Shown here: piece after piece, positions 41,928-51,068 of the stretch
Position numbering within the stretch: the stretch's first letter is position 1
Layout of the letters: every line of letters begins with the position of its first letter
Assembly: GCF_947500045.1 (NCBI RefSeq)
Contig: NZ_CANMQQ010000017.1
Location: 1-64,000 of the forward strand
DNA from: an uncultured Ruegeria sp.
GTDB lineage: Bacteria; Pseudomonadota; Alphaproteobacteria; Rhodobacterales; Rhodobacteraceae
Length of the DNA stretch: 64,000 nucleotides
Direction of reading: 5' to 3'
Notes under the pieces: generated by a model
What the model was told of the DNA's origin: nothing
Databases searched by the model: none
Seen by the model: only the letters and a program-made list of their open reading frames with translations
Program-made: the position numbers and the translations under genes

Positions 41928-42746
41928 TCAGGCACTCTTCTTTTCGAGGGCTGCTGCGATCCACGCGTCCACGCGCGCGGCATTGTTCTGCACCCATTCT
42001 TCGGCGGCATCGTCGGGCGAGAGCCCATCGATCACGATGCGTTTGTCCAGCTTTGTGATAGTTGGAATTCCCAGGTTGATGTTGGCCAACAGCGCATGAA
42101 TCCAGGCGGGGGCACCTGCCAGAAAACCAGTATTGGCAATGATCCAACCGGTATCATCCGGGCCCATGCTCAAGTCCGGATCTGTAAGCCTCCGCAACGA
42201 AACCTGGTCATTCAGAAAGCACGGCTGCCAAATCGCAATGGCAAACTTACGGCCTTCTCCATATGCCTGAAGGGTATGCGAAACCCAATCCGCTTCCTCG
42301 CGTGCGTCAATCTCGTAACCGGCTTCGCGAAGGCCGTAATCGTCCAGCGCCTCGTTCGCCCTATTGGTTAATACAGCGCCACCCGGACCAACCGAAACGA
42401 TCTGCTTCTCGAAAGACGCGTCTCGGAGGTCAGAAATAGAGGACACTTCATTCTCATGGACATAGTCAGGAACCGCTAGAAAGAATGCGCCTCCATCGAA
42501 GATCTCACCCATCTGTCGGGCGTTGTTCTTTACCGATTTCCAGAACTCGGAATGTCCGCTCGGCAGCCAGCTTGCAACGAATACATCAATCTCGCCCGAT
42601 CCGATTTTGGGATAGATTGTCTCGTGAAACTCACGAACAAACGAAACGCTCGCGCCTGCCCGGCTTAGTACATTCCCGACCACTGCACCCTGCACCGCAT
42701 AAAACGAGAGAGGGGGCGAACCGATCACAACATTAGTGGTAGTCAA
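41928..42746 (-). CDS. signal-less OpuAC-type ligand-binding protein (upstream copy)
   Basis: A 272-aa OpuAC-fold protein, related to the one at 36535. I place the start at TTG 42746: GGAGGA lies seven bases upstream, and the resulting N-terminus (TTTNVVIGSPPLSFYAVQGAVVG) aligns with that of the downstream copy. Starts further up, at ATG 42764 or beyond, give no signal peptide either. Binding-site-like segments are DVFVASWLPSGHSEFWKSV and FAIAIWQPCFLND. It opens the operon that contains a complete exporter-free PotABCD-like importer with its own exported binding protein, so it is not simply that importer's receptor. Confidence 0.8.
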   Translation of the reverse strand: MTTTNVVIGSPPLSFYAVQGAVVGNVLSRAGASVSFVREFHETIYPKIGSGEIDVFVASWLPSGHSEFWKSVKNNARQMGEIFDGGAFFLAVPDYVHENEVSSISDLRDASFEKQIVSVGPGGAVLTNRANEALDDYGLREAGYEIDAREEADWVSHTLQAYGEGRKFAIAIWQPCFLNDQVSLRRLTDPDLSMGPDDTGWIIANTGFLAGAPAWIHALLANINLGIPTITKLDKRIVIDGLSPDDAAEEWVQNNAARVDAWIAAALEKKSA

Positions 42747-42867
42747 ACTATTTCCTCCGAACATGCCCGCGTTTTTCTGGGCCATGTTCGGAAATCTTAG
42801 CGAGACGCCTGCCGGCGCCACAAATTAGGTTATCTCAGTCGACACATAAGTATTGGGCAAAGGCATC

Positions 42868-43797
42868 TCAGCCGTCACCGAAGTATCGCCGCCCAATGGG
42901 ACTATCCCGAAATATATCAACTTCGTCCAAAAGCCAGTCCTGAAACACGCGTACTTTCTTTCGCTCCGCGTTTAGTTTCGGGCACACCAAATAATAGCTT
43001 TTGTTCTTCATTGGCCCCCCGAACGGCACCACAAGCGAACCGTCCTCGATATTGCGCGCCGCGGCAATCAAACTGACCAATGCAACCCCATGCCCATCAA
43101 GTGCGGCCTGCAGGCACATTTGTTCGTCGCTATAGGTTGCAACAATATTGGACGGCTTGGACGTGATGCCAAATGTGGAAAGCCAACCGTTCCAGTCGGG
43201 ATCGACGTCAGTAAATCCCCCCCACTCGTAACTGATCAGAGGCTGATCAACCAACGCCTCGGGTCCCTTGGATGGTAGCGGGAAATCAGGGGCACACACT
43301 GCAGCAACACAGTCGTCCAATACCCAGGCAGAATGAAGGTCGGGGTAGTCACCAAACCCATAGCGGATGGCGACGTCAATCTGTAATCGCTGGAAATCGA
43401 CCGGATCATCAGAGCTGTAGAGACGAACCGAGAGATCGGGGTTTGCTTTCTTGAACTTGGGCAAACGCGGGCTCAGCCAGGTATTTGCAAACGATCTTGT
43501 GGTCGAAACCACCAACTCACCTTCCAGATCGTCCAGACCAAGGGCAATGGATCCTTCTACAAGTTTGCCAAAGGCCTGCTGAACAAACGGCGCATAGATG
43601 GCCCCTTCGGTGGTCAGCCTGAGTGATCGCGTCAGACGGTGGAACAGCTTTACGCCGAGTTGGCTCTCCAGGGTCTTCACTTGATGGCTTATCGCCGTTG
43701 GCGTAACGCACAACTCTTCCGCCGCAAGCTTAAAGCTGAGGTGTCGGGATGCGGCATCAAATGCGCGAAGACTGTTAAGTGGTGGCAATCGGGTCAA
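42868..43797 (-). CDS. GcvA-like LysR regulator
   Basis: A 309-aa LysR regulator of the GcvA type: RLPPLNSLRAFDAASRHLSFKLAAEELCVTPTAISHQVKTLE is the winged-helix region, and IAIRYGFGDYPDLHSAWVLDD lies in the effector domain. It lies 121 bp upstream of the OpuAC/Pot operon on the same strand and is a good candidate for its regulator. A close paralogue is encoded at 56413. The start is TTG 43797; no ATG fits the conserved N-terminus, and the ribosome-binding site is weak. Confidence 0.86.
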   Translation of the reverse strand: MTRLPPLNSLRAFDAASRHLSFKLAAEELCVTPTAISHQVKTLESQLGVKLFHRLTRSLRLTTEGAIYAPFVQQAFGKLVEGSIALGLDDLEGELVVSTTRSFANTWLSPRLPKFKKANPDLSVRLYSSDDPVDFQRLQIDVAIRYGFGDYPDLHSAWVLDDCVAAVCAPDFPLPSKGPEALVDQPLISYEWGGFTDVDPDWNGWLSTFGITSKPSNIVATYSDEQMCLQAALDGHGVALVSLIAAARNIEDGSLVVPFGGPMKNKSYYLVCPKLNAERKKVRVFQDWLLDEVDIFRDSPIGRRYFGDG

Positions 43798-43969
43798 TGT
43801 CAGGCGCCCAGTACTAGTTTCCTTCTAAGATAGTTAGTTGATGACGAAGCAATTCCAATCTTCGATGGCACGCGGGCAAACCAATACCTGCTTTTTTAAA
43901 CATTTTGCGGCGGCAAACGATATCCCGCGCGCTGTTCATCCACTGATTTCGAGACGGCGTAAAGCCTCG

Positions 43970-44548
43970 CTATTCGACGGAGTATGACACTTTCCAACTT
44001 TCAGCCGAAGTATCAGAGTCTTCCTGATTTGTCTTCAGCCACGAGAGCAGCGACACAGCATCAGACGCAGTCATTGGCGCGTCCGGCGCGTTGTCACCAA
44101 AGCCCGGCTCGGACAACATGCACTCGATCTGACCATCGTTCACGACCATTGCGTAACGCCAGCTTCGCAATCCCATGCCGTCTTCTGTGTATTCGACCAA
44201 CATGCCCATTTTGCGGGTAAATTCACCGTTTCCATCGGGCAGCATTTTCACATTCTTAACATTCAGCGCCTTAGCCCATTGAAACATGACAAACGCATCG
44301 TTCACTGAAAGGCAGTACACCTCGTCAATGCCGTGGGCTCGTATCTCGGAATAGAGTTTCTCAAACCCTGGCAAATGCTCGTCTGAACAGGTCGGCGAAA
44401 ATGCGGCGGGCACTGCAAAAATAGCGATCCGCCGACCAGCGCAAACATCTTCGGTTGAAACGGCGCGCCACTCGAACGGGTTTTCCATCTCCGGGTTGCT
44501 TACCCGCACCCGGGTTTGAAGTGTGGCATGTGGAACAGTTGATTGCAT
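43970..44548 (-). CDS. peroxiredoxin (Prx5/AhpE-like redoxin)
   Basis: A 192-aa thiol peroxidase that reduces hydrogen peroxide or organic peroxides. IAIFAVPAAFSPTCSDEHLPGF holds the peroxidatic Cys54 in the P-x-x-x-T-C signature, and VYCLSVNDAFVMFQWAKAL and the later RSWRYAMVVNDGQIE follow the Prx5 family. No glutaredoxin fusion. The start at ATG 44548 follows AAGG; the longer frame to 44614 would overlap the permease gene at 44589. It lies at the end of the second PotABCD-like operon and may share its mRNA. Confidence 0.85.
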   Translation of the reverse strand: MQSTVPHATLQTRVRVSNPEMENPFEWRAVSTEDVCAGRRIAIFAVPAAFSPTCSDEHLPGFEKLYSEIRAHGIDEVYCLSVNDAFVMFQWAKALNVKNVKMLPDGNGEFTRKMGMLVEYTEDGMGLRSWRYAMVVNDGQIECMLSEPGFGDNAPDAPMTASDAVSLLSWLKTNQEDSDTSAESWKVSYSVE

Positions 44549-44588
44549 CGGTAGGCACCTTGTCAAAATCTTGTCGAAGCGGAGCGGC

Positions 44589-45386
44589 TCAATCGGTTTT
44601 ATCAAGCGCACCAACCATTTTCAGCAGATCCCCAAAACGGGCAACCAGCAGGAACAACCCGGCCGCCGCGAGTACCGAGAATACTGATACCGCAGCCATT
44701 GCCGGGGAATAGCCATAACGCAGCGAATTCACCACTTTGATCGGAAGCGTTTCGACGGTGAAACCCGCGACCATGAACGCAATGATGTATTCGTTCATGC
44801 TGAGCACAAAGCAAAAGGCCGAAGCACCGAAAACGAACGGCAGAATAAGTGGAAAAATGACGGTTTTGAATATTTCGGTTTCTGTCGCACCAAGTGAGGC
44901 AGCCGCATCCAAAAGGTCTTCGTCAACCGTTTCCAGACCCAGCGATATCATCATCAAGGGTATCGTTACCAAAAAGACAGAATGCGAAATCGTCGTTGCC
45001 CAGAATGAGCCGTAGCCGCCAATTTCTGACCAGAATATCAAAAAACCAAGCGCCGAAGTAACCGGAGGCAACATGAAGGGGACCAGTCCCAATCCAAAGA
45101 GTGCCTTGGCGAACAGAATGCCGTGCCGCCACATCATGAAACAGATGGGCAAGGCGATTGCGATTGCGATCACGGTTGCTATGGCGGCGACGGTGAGGCT
45201 GGTCAGGATAGGATCAAGCCATTCCGGTGTTGAAACAACATCGCGATACCAGTCCAAGCTGAACCCGCGGGGTGGGAAATACAGGCGCTTCTTTTCATTG
45301 AAGGACACACCGGCCACAACGATGAAGGGCATCGCCAGAAACAGTGCGACAAAACAGACATAGAGTCTTCCTAAACGTGCACTCAT
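44589..45386 (-). CDS. PotC-like ABC permease (second operon)
   Basis: A 265-aa inner-membrane permease, PotC type, with six helices and the coupling segment LLDAAASLGATETEIFKTVIFPLILP. It is the last of four transporter genes in the operon 48452-44589, four bases after the PotB-like gene. Its length is normal, in contrast to the unusual PotB of the neighbouring operon. The conserved helix near residue 170 contains SMNEYIIAFMVAG. Confidence 0.9.
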   Translation of the reverse strand: MSARLGRLYVCFVALFLAMPFIVVAGVSFNEKKRLYFPPRGFSLDWYRDVVSTPEWLDPILTSLTVAAIATVIAIAIALPICFMMWRHGILFAKALFGLGLVPFMLPPVTSALGFLIFWSEIGGYGSFWATTISHSVFLVTIPLMMISLGLETVDEDLLDAAASLGATETEIFKTVIFPLILPFVFGASAFCFVLSMNEYIIAFMVAGFTVETLPIKVVNSLRYGYSPAMAAVSVFSVLAAAGLFLLVARFGDLLKMVGALDKTD

Positions 45387-45390
45387 GTGA

Positions 45391-46278
45391 TCAGCCCTCG
45401 CTTTTCTTGCTCAGTTTCCCAACGCCAAGGATCAGCGAAAAGCAGATCAGGCACAGAAACACGGACATGGCAGCTGCAAAGGGAATGTTTGATTTGTAGA
45501 TCGCCTGATCTGTGATCAACACGGACAACGTCCAGTCGGCGGGTCTTCCCAGCATTTGCGGGAACAAATAAGCGCCCAGTGCAAAAACGAACACTAAAAC
45601 CAGCGCCGAGATTATCGTGCCTCGCAAGGCGGGCACAACAACCGTAAAAAACGCGCGGACAGGGCCTGCACCCATGGTCGCGGCGGCTTCAGGCAAACTG
45701 CGATCAAAGCGCGAGATTGGCGGGTAGATTGTCAGAACCGCGAAAGGGAAACAGAAATGCAGCATCGCGATCATGATGGCAAAGCTGCTTGGGTAGAGAG
45801 AAACAGGTCTGTCCAGAACACCAAGCCAAACCAGGATGTTTGATACCCCCGCCGTCCGTGAAAGAAGAATGGTCCAGCTAAAGCCCAGGATGACTTCGGA
45901 CAGCGTAAGGATGCACAGCAGAAGGATCACGATGGGTATCTGCACGACCCGCCGCATTCTTGATACCAGGTAGGTGAAGGGCATCGCCAGACTGACACAC
46001 ACAACTGAAATAACCGCGCAAAGCGTGAGTGATCTTACCAAAGCGGTCAGAAACACCGGATCAAAGAATGCGGCATAGTTCGACAGAACAAAATCAGGCT
46101 CATAGAACCCGTCCGGCACGCGATAATAAAAGCTGACGGCCCCCATGATCAGGAAGGGGCACAGGAAAAATACCAACAGCATGATGCCCGGGGGGATCAG
46201 GATCAGGTTTTTACTATCCAACCTTCCAAATGATGATGATTTGGCTGCGGTGGGAACGGATGTTGACTGCACAGTCAT
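45391..46278 (-). CDS. PotB-like ABC permease (second operon)
   Basis: A 295-aa permease with six predicted helices; the coupling loop is LPEAAATMGAGPVRAFFTVVVPALRGTII. The N-terminus has one helix (LILIPPGIMLLVFFLCPFLIMG) followed by a short loop, the standard PotB layout. It starts 4 bp after the ATPase stop and ends 4 bp before the PotC-like gene. It is complete and carries no large insert. Confidence 0.9.
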   Translation of the reverse strand: MTVQSTSVPTAAKSSSFGRLDSKNLILIPPGIMLLVFFLCPFLIMGAVSFYYRVPDGFYEPDFVLSNYAAFFDPVFLTALVRSLTLCAVISVVCVSLAMPFTYLVSRMRRVVQIPIVILLLCILTLSEVILGFSWTILLSRTAGVSNILVWLGVLDRPVSLYPSSFAIMIAMLHFCFPFAVLTIYPPISRFDRSLPEAAATMGAGPVRAFFTVVVPALRGTIISALVLVFVFALGAYLFPQMLGRPADWTLSVLITDQAIYKSNIPFAAAMSVFLCLICFSLILGVGKLSKKSEG

Positions 46279-46282
46279 TAAC

Positions 46283-47335
46283 TCAGGCTCTCATCACGTG
46301 CGCGTGGTCAGGCAGCAGAAGATCCAGCCTGTCCCCCTCGCTATAACCAAGGGAATGCCCGGATGGTTCTTTGACAAGGAACTCGTACTTTCCGAAGGAC
46401 GCGGTCACTTCGATCTCTGACCCCAAATCCCGGATCAGGCGCACTTCAACCGGAATGGCGTGAGATGGGTCATCGCTTTGGGTTCGCAGCGCAAGCTGCT
46501 CGGGCCGCAGACACAGCAGGCTTGGCGTGTGATCCCGTTCAGCTTCTCCGATGCACCCAACATTTAATCTACGACCTTCAAATTCGAACGTACCGTCTTG
46601 CCGCGCGATCCCTTCCAGCAGGGTCGAAGTTCCAACAAAATCTGCAACAAAGGGCGTAGAAGGCTTGCGATAGATTTCCAGCGGCGTTCCGACCTGCTGG
46701 ATTTCTCCGTGATCAATCACAACGACAACATCCGACATTGTCATTGCTTCGCGTTGATCATGGGTTACGACGATGGTGGTTATTCCAAGCGTTTGCTGAA
46801 GATCGCACAATTCGTTCTGCATGTGCTCTCTCAACTTTGCGTCCAATGCAGACAACGGCTCATCCAAGAGAAACAGGCGTGGTTCCATCGCAAGTGCGCG
46901 AGCGATTGCAACGCGTTGCCTTTGTCCCCCGGAAAGCTGGTTCAATGTGCGATCAGCAATATGTGGAAGTTTGATCAGTTCAAGCAGCTCTTCGGCTCGG
47001 GCCCGCCGCTCTGCTTTGGGGCGCCTTTGCAGCATCAACCCGTAGGAGATGTTTTCCCAAACATTGAGATGAGGAAAAAGGGCGTAGTTCTGAAAAACCA
47101 TACCAACATTTCGCTGATGAGCGGGCATTCGCGTCACATCTGTATCGTCGAAACGGACAACGCCTTCAGAGGCGCTGTCCAATCCGGCCACCAACCTGAA
47201 CAGTGTACTTTTTCCACTGCCCGAAGGCCCAAGAAAAGTTATCATTTTGCCTGATGGCAGATCCAGATTCACGTGTTTCAGAGCATCAAAGCTGCCAAAC
47301 CGCTTCCAGACGTTTTCAAGGGTCAGGTTGGTCAT
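46283..47335 (-). CDS. PotA-like ABC transporter ATPase (second operon)
   Basis: A 350-aa ATPase: Walker [13 protein letters not shown]-loop [13 protein letters not shown], signature [15 protein letters not shown], Walker [17 protein letters not shown]-loop [10 protein letters not shown], then a C-terminal TOBE domain. It supplies energy to the PotBC-like permease pair downstream. It begins 20 bp after the potD-like gene with no hairpin in between. Complete, with all motifs canonical. Confidence 0.9.
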   Translation of the reverse strand: MTNLTLENVWKRFGSFDALKHVNLDLPSGKMITFLGPSGSGKSTLFRLVAGLDSASEGVVRFDDTDVTRMPAHQRNVGMVFQNYALFPHLNVWENISYGLMLQRRPKAERRARAEELLELIKLPHIADRTLNQLSGGQRQRVAIARALAMEPRLFLLDEPLSALDAKLREHMQNELCDLQQTLGITTIVVTHDQREAMTMSDVVVVIDHGEIQQVGTPLEIYRKPSTPFVADFVGTSTLLEGIARQDGTFEFEGRRLNVGCIGEAERDHTPSLLCLRPEQLALRTQSDDPSHAIPVEVRLIRDLGSEIEVTASFGKYEFLVKEPSGHSLGYSEGDRLDLLLPDHAHVMRA

Positions 47336-47354
47336 AGTCTTGGGCCTTCACAGG

Positions 47355-48452
47355 TTAAGAGATTACGCGCGAGAACTCAGTCGCGGTCCAATCACCCCAA
47401 TCTGTGTACAGATGATATGCTGGCGCGATCGTGCTGGCATCGGTCGACACTTGGCCCCACTCCTCATCCGTCAGGTCAGTTGTTTCGCGCGGCACAACTG
47501 GGCCACCGCCAAGGTTCCGAGCCAGCAGCGCCTGAACCGACGGATCAAGCGTAAAGTTCAAGAACTCATGCGCCTGATCCCGCAACGCCGTACCTTTGGA
47601 AATACCCCAATAGGCTGGGTTCTTCACAGCGCCCTCTTTTGGGAACACCCGGTCGATCTCGATCCCTTCGGCCTGCGCCACGGTTGCGACATCGTTATAG
47701 TAGATGCCGATTGGCAATTCGCCGGTTTCAAGACCGTTCTGGAATTGTGCTTCATCGCGATACCACAACGAAACCGTTTCTTTGAGCTCGCCAACTTTCT
47801 GAAGAACTTCCAGTGTCCCTTCCTTGGTCTTCAGAATATCTGGCCCACCAAAATAGGTGGCCGCAGTGATGTCGATGATGTTCGATATCTCAGGCTGCGC
47901 CATGACCCCGGCCAAACCGCTGTTGGACGGGTTCCAAAGCTCTGTCCAACTGTTGGGGGCCTGCGGGAAGTCGTCGCGCAAGGTGACGAGAATATTGAAA
48001 TAGAAGAACCACGCCACACCGTTGGGGTTTCCGTCCGTGCTTTGGCTAAGCCCCTGAACCTCTGGCAGGTATTTCGCGTTCGGAATTCGGGACATGTCCA
48101 GTTCTTCGATGATCCCCGCGTTTGTGGCTCGCACCATCGGAATGGGAATCAGCGCCGACACATCCAGCGGGATGTTTCCCGCGCGAATGGCCTGCGCCAA
48201 TTGTACGACTTGCGCATCCCCGTTAGGCGTTCCGATGGAATCGACCTCGATGCCCGTGGCTGCCGTGAATTCCGGGTAAAGCTTCTCAGACAGCACTTCC
48301 TCAAAGAACCCGCCCCAGGACCCGATCTTGAGCGGTTCAGTCGCCGCATGAACTGCAGGCGCATAAAGTCCAGACGTACCGGCCAGTACACCTGTGGCCG
48401 CCGAAGTTTTTAAGAACTGGCGTCGGTTGAAACCAAGTTTGCGATTACGCAT
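47355..48452 (-). CDS. Tat-exported PotD-like binding protein (second operon)
   Basis: A 365-aa binding protein of the spermidine/putrescine class. The N-terminus has a twin-arginine signal (NRRQFLKTSAATGVLAG, about residues 9-25), so it is exported folded, unlike the binding protein of the neighbouring Pot operon, which has a Sec-type signal. LKIGSWGGFFEEVLSEKLYPEFTAATG begins the mature fold. It is the first of four transporter genes. The 189-bp space to the azoreductase-like gene upstream probably holds its promoter. Confidence 0.88.
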   Translation of the reverse strand: MRNRKLGFNRRQFLKTSAATGVLAGTSGLYAPAVHAATEPLKIGSWGGFFEEVLSEKLYPEFTAATGIEVDSIGTPNGDAQVVQLAQAIRAGNIPLDVSALIPIPMVRATNAGIIEELDMSRIPNAKYLPEVQGLSQSTDGNPNGVAWFFYFNILVTLRDDFPQAPNSWTELWNPSNSGLAGVMAQPEISNIIDITAATYFGGPDILKTKEGTLEVLQKVGELKETVSLWYRDEAQFQNGLETGELPIGIYYNDVATVAQAEGIEIDRVFPKEGAVKNPAYWGISKGTALRDQAHEFLNFTLDPSVQALLARNLGGGPVVPRETTDLTDEEWGQVSTDASTIAPAYHLYTDWGDWTATEFSRVIS

Positions 48453-48641
48453 GTTTTTTCCTCCCTAACATTTTGAAAGAGAATGAAACGGGCATGTGCG
48501 TTGACACAATTGATAAGAACTCAGTCCGGGGATGAGCTAAGCTTGCTTCGAATACACAGGTATTTCTTATCCGGCAGCCGAACGGAAAGAGGCATGCCAA
48601 TCGGCACGCCCCCAAGAAAAATAGTTTTTGTTTATTGATAG

Positions 48642-49289
48642 TTAGCCAGCCAACTGACTGGCCACGTCCCGTGTCTGGGCTTGGGCATTTGCCACTGACG
48701 ATTCCCAACGCGCATCGCGGAATTCTTCATATTCGATCGCGATGGTCTGCATCTCGTTGGAGTTTGCACCAAGATAATGTGCGCTCGCCGCCAACGCCGG
48801 ATCGAGGCCGTTCATATGCGCGCGACTGCCACCTGGCGCAAAATCGAACTCGCCACGCGACGAAAGCACAACAAGTTCCTTGCCAGCCAGAATTGGTTCA
48901 ATTGGAACATCACCCCGTGCCAGATCGAAACTAAAGGTGACGCCGACCCGCGCGATCAAGTCAAACCAGGCCTTCAACGCCGCAGGCATCGAATAATTGT
49001 ACATCGGAGCACACAGGGCGATCACATCGGCAGCTTTGATTTCTTCGATCAGGGCATCGGATTCGGCAAGTGTTTGTTTCTGCCCGTCGGTCAGTTCACT
49101 CGGCTCAGTAAACGCGGCTGCGATCCAATCTTCGTCGATGATTTTCGGTGGTGTCAGGCCCACGTCCCGGTGCGTGATCTCTCCACCCCCGGACGCAGTC
49201 CAGCTATCTTCGAAAAGTTTCGCCAGCTCTCGGGTATGAGATCTGTTTTGGCGCGCACTTGAATGTACGATCAAAAGGGATTTTGGCAT
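48642..49289 (-). CDS. FMN-dependent NADH:quinone/azo oxidoreductase (AzoR-like)
   Basis: A 215-aa flavodoxin-fold oxidoreductase. LLIVHSSARQNRSHTRELAKLFED is the phosphate-binding start, CAPMYNYSMPAALKAWFDLIARVGVTF is the conserved FMN-contact segment of AzoR, and VVLSSRGEFDF follows the family. Such enzymes reduce quinones or azo and nitro compounds with NADH. It is the last of the catabolic genes that run from 54217, 26 bp after the SnoaL-like gene. Its role there could be a reductive step or removal of reactive quinones. Confidence 0.83.
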   Translation of the reverse strand: MPKSLLIVHSSARQNRSHTRELAKLFEDSWTASGGGEITHRDVGLTPPKIIDEDWIAAAFTEPSELTDGQKQTLAESDALIEEIKAADVIALCAPMYNYSMPAALKAWFDLIARVGVTFSFDLARGDVPIEPILAGKELVVLSSRGEFDFAPGGSRAHMNGLDPALAASAHYLGANSNEMQTIAIEYEEFRDARWESSVANAQAQTRDVASQLAG

Positions 49290-49315
49290 TGGTATTCTCC
49301 AGTTCTACTTTACGT

Positions 49316-49783
49316 TCAGACTTCGAAACGCTCAGCATCAAGGCCACTTGCGGCAAATGCATCTGCGATGGATGGAAGGATGTCCCAGGCCTGAGCGGCG
49401 ATGACCCAGCCCGGGGGGTTCTTGACCAGAAGAAAGGCACTGACGTCTTCAGTGACTTCGTTTTGATTTTCGTGCATTTCACAGCCCGCCATGGCCACGG
49501 CAACATTGCCGGTTACCCAGATGTGCAGCCCCACGCCCTTTTCTTCGAAAACCGAAATCCGTCCGCTGTCGCGCAGCGCCTTCATTCGATTGCCAAAGGT
49601 CTCAGCTGTTTGACCGCTGGCAGGCCGTGACGAAGCGAAGAGCAACGCTTCGGGCAAATAGGCTGCCGCCAACGCCTGCGTGTCTGGTGGGGTTTCTTCG
49701 TCCCAGCACAGGGCCCGGAATTGTGCAGCAATCAACGCTGCAATTTCTTCGCGATCGCGCGCGATTTGGGTCTGGTCAGTCAT
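49316..49783 (-). CDS. SnoaL/NTF2-like protein
   Basis: A 155-aa protein with the NTF2-like cone fold: an N-terminal helix pair (IARDREEIAALIAAQFRALCWDEE), YLPEALLFASSR and the C-terminal strands VAMAGCEMHENQNEVTEDVSAFLLVKN. Proteins of this fold bind or convert small hydrophobic molecules. ATG 49783 follows GAGG and overlaps the end of the amidase gene by 8 bp. Function unknown; a second SnoaL-like protein is encoded at 54466 on the other side of the cluster. Confidence 0.65.
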   Translation of the reverse strand: MTDQTQIARDREEIAALIAAQFRALCWDEETPPDTQALAAAYLPEALLFASSRPASGQTAETFGNRMKALRDSGRISVFEEKGVGLHIWVTGNVAVAMAGCEMHENQNEVTEDVSAFLLVKNPPGWVIAAQAWDILPSIADAFAASGLDAERFEV

Positions 49784-51068
49784 GAAAGGCCTCAGCATTC
49801 AGGGTCAACAGCGTCAGGGCAATCTCTTTGGCAGCTTCAAGCAGACGGTCGTCGCTGCCGGGTACGCCACACAAGGACAGGGATTGCCCCGGCACCCTTC
49901 CGCTGACGGGCATGGCCAGCGAGGGCATGTCCAGAAACGCCGTTGGCATGGTCAAGCTAAGTGCGCGCGCATTCGCTTCGGCAAAACGGTCCGGTGCCTG
50001 AACGGATGCAATACTTGGCGGCGGTCCGGGCACGGTTGGCATCAGCAACAAGCTATTGCCTAGAAACCCGCGCATCTCCTCCTGCAAGTCTTTGCGTGTT
50101 TGCCTGAGTGCTTCGACCTTGACAGGATCGCCCGGCAAAGCTTGCGCTAGACGGCGGCGCACATTGGGATCAATCGCCGGATTATCCAGCATCGTATACT
50201 GCGCCAACTGATCGGGTGCTTCGGCGGCAACAAGGGTGCCGAGCTTTTCAAACGTAGCCGCCACATTGGACAAGACCGGCACAGGCACTGTGTCAACGAC
50301 CCAACCCCGTGCTGCAAGTTCATTGGCCGCTATTTCCAGCAACTGGGCCATGTCAGATGACATGTGCCCAAGGCTTTCAGCATCCGGTACGATGATCCGA
50401 TCCGCTCGGGCACCATCGGTGGGCGGCGCCAATTTGCGCATCACTGCATCCAGCAGGGTGATTCCGGCAAAGTCTCGCGCCATCGGACCGGGCGTATCAA
50501 GGGACGGGGCAAGGGGCAGAATGCCCGCATCGTCATACCGCCTCATGCTTGGCCGATACCCATAAATACCCTGATAGGCCGCCGGAACGCGCGTTGATCC
50601 CGACGTATCACTCCCGATCGCAAGATCGGCAATTCCCAGCGCCACTGCCGTCGCACATCCGCTGGACGAGCCTCCGGGAACAACCGAGTGGTCTAGTGCG
50701 TTCAAAGGCGTTCCGAAATTGGGGTTGAGCCCCAATCCGCTAAAAGCGAACTCAGACAAATTTGCGTGCCCCATCGGCAATGCACCGGCGTTAACCAGAT
50801 TGGAAACAAGTGGGGCCGACAAGGACGCCGGCGCTGGATCAAAGCTTTTTGAACCGGCGCTGGTCGTCATGCCAAGAATGTCGATATTGCCTTTGATGAC
50901 AACTACCGCGCCTTCGAGCAGCCCTATTTTCTGCCCCTGCGCAGCCTGCGCATCAAAACGACGCGCCAAATTCAGCAGCCCGACATCATCCCGCTGCAAG
51001 AACACATGTTTTGCAGTGGGAAGCGCTGCCCGGCCAAGAGCCTGCGCCAGAGCTTCGACAGAAGACAT
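49776..51068 (-). CDS. amidase-signature family hydrolase
   Basis: A 430-aa amidase. The catalytic triad is Lys59 (VVIKGNID), Ser134 in GGSSSG and nucleophile Ser158 in SDTSGSTR. The family covers many small amides and ureides. It overlaps the deacetylase gene by one base at 51068 and the SnoaL-like gene by 8 bp, inside a run of tightly packed genes. In this context it may open or hydrolyse an amide produced by the deacetylase- or amidohydrolase-type enzymes upstream; the substrate is not known. It is not a close copy of the amidase at 12989. Confidence 0.87.
   Translation of the reverse strand: MSSVEALAQALGRAALPTAKHVFLQRDDVGLLNLARRFDAQAAQGQKIGLLEGAVVVIKGNIDILGMTTSAGSKSFDPAPASLSAPLVSNLVNAGALPMGHANLSEFAFSGLGLNPNFGTPLNALDHSVVPGGSSSGCATAVALGIADLAIGSDTSGSTRVPAAYQGIYGYRPSMRRYDDAGILPLAPSLDTPGPMARDFAGITLLDAVMRKLAPPTDGARADRIIVPDAESLGHMSSDMAQLLEIAANELAARGWVVDTVPVPVLSNVAATFEKLGTLVAAEAPDQLAQYTMLDNPAIDPNVRRRLAQALPGDPVKVEALRQTRKDLQEEMRGFLGNSLLLMPTVPGPPPSIASVQAPDRFAEANARALSLTMPTAFLDMPSLAMPVSGRVPGQSLSLCGVPGSDDRLLEAAKEIALTLLTLNAEAFHD

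Noticed and set aside
47247..48413. 388-aa plus-strand open frame
   Set aside because: It lies antisense to the PotD-like gene with a Tat signal; no domain is visible.
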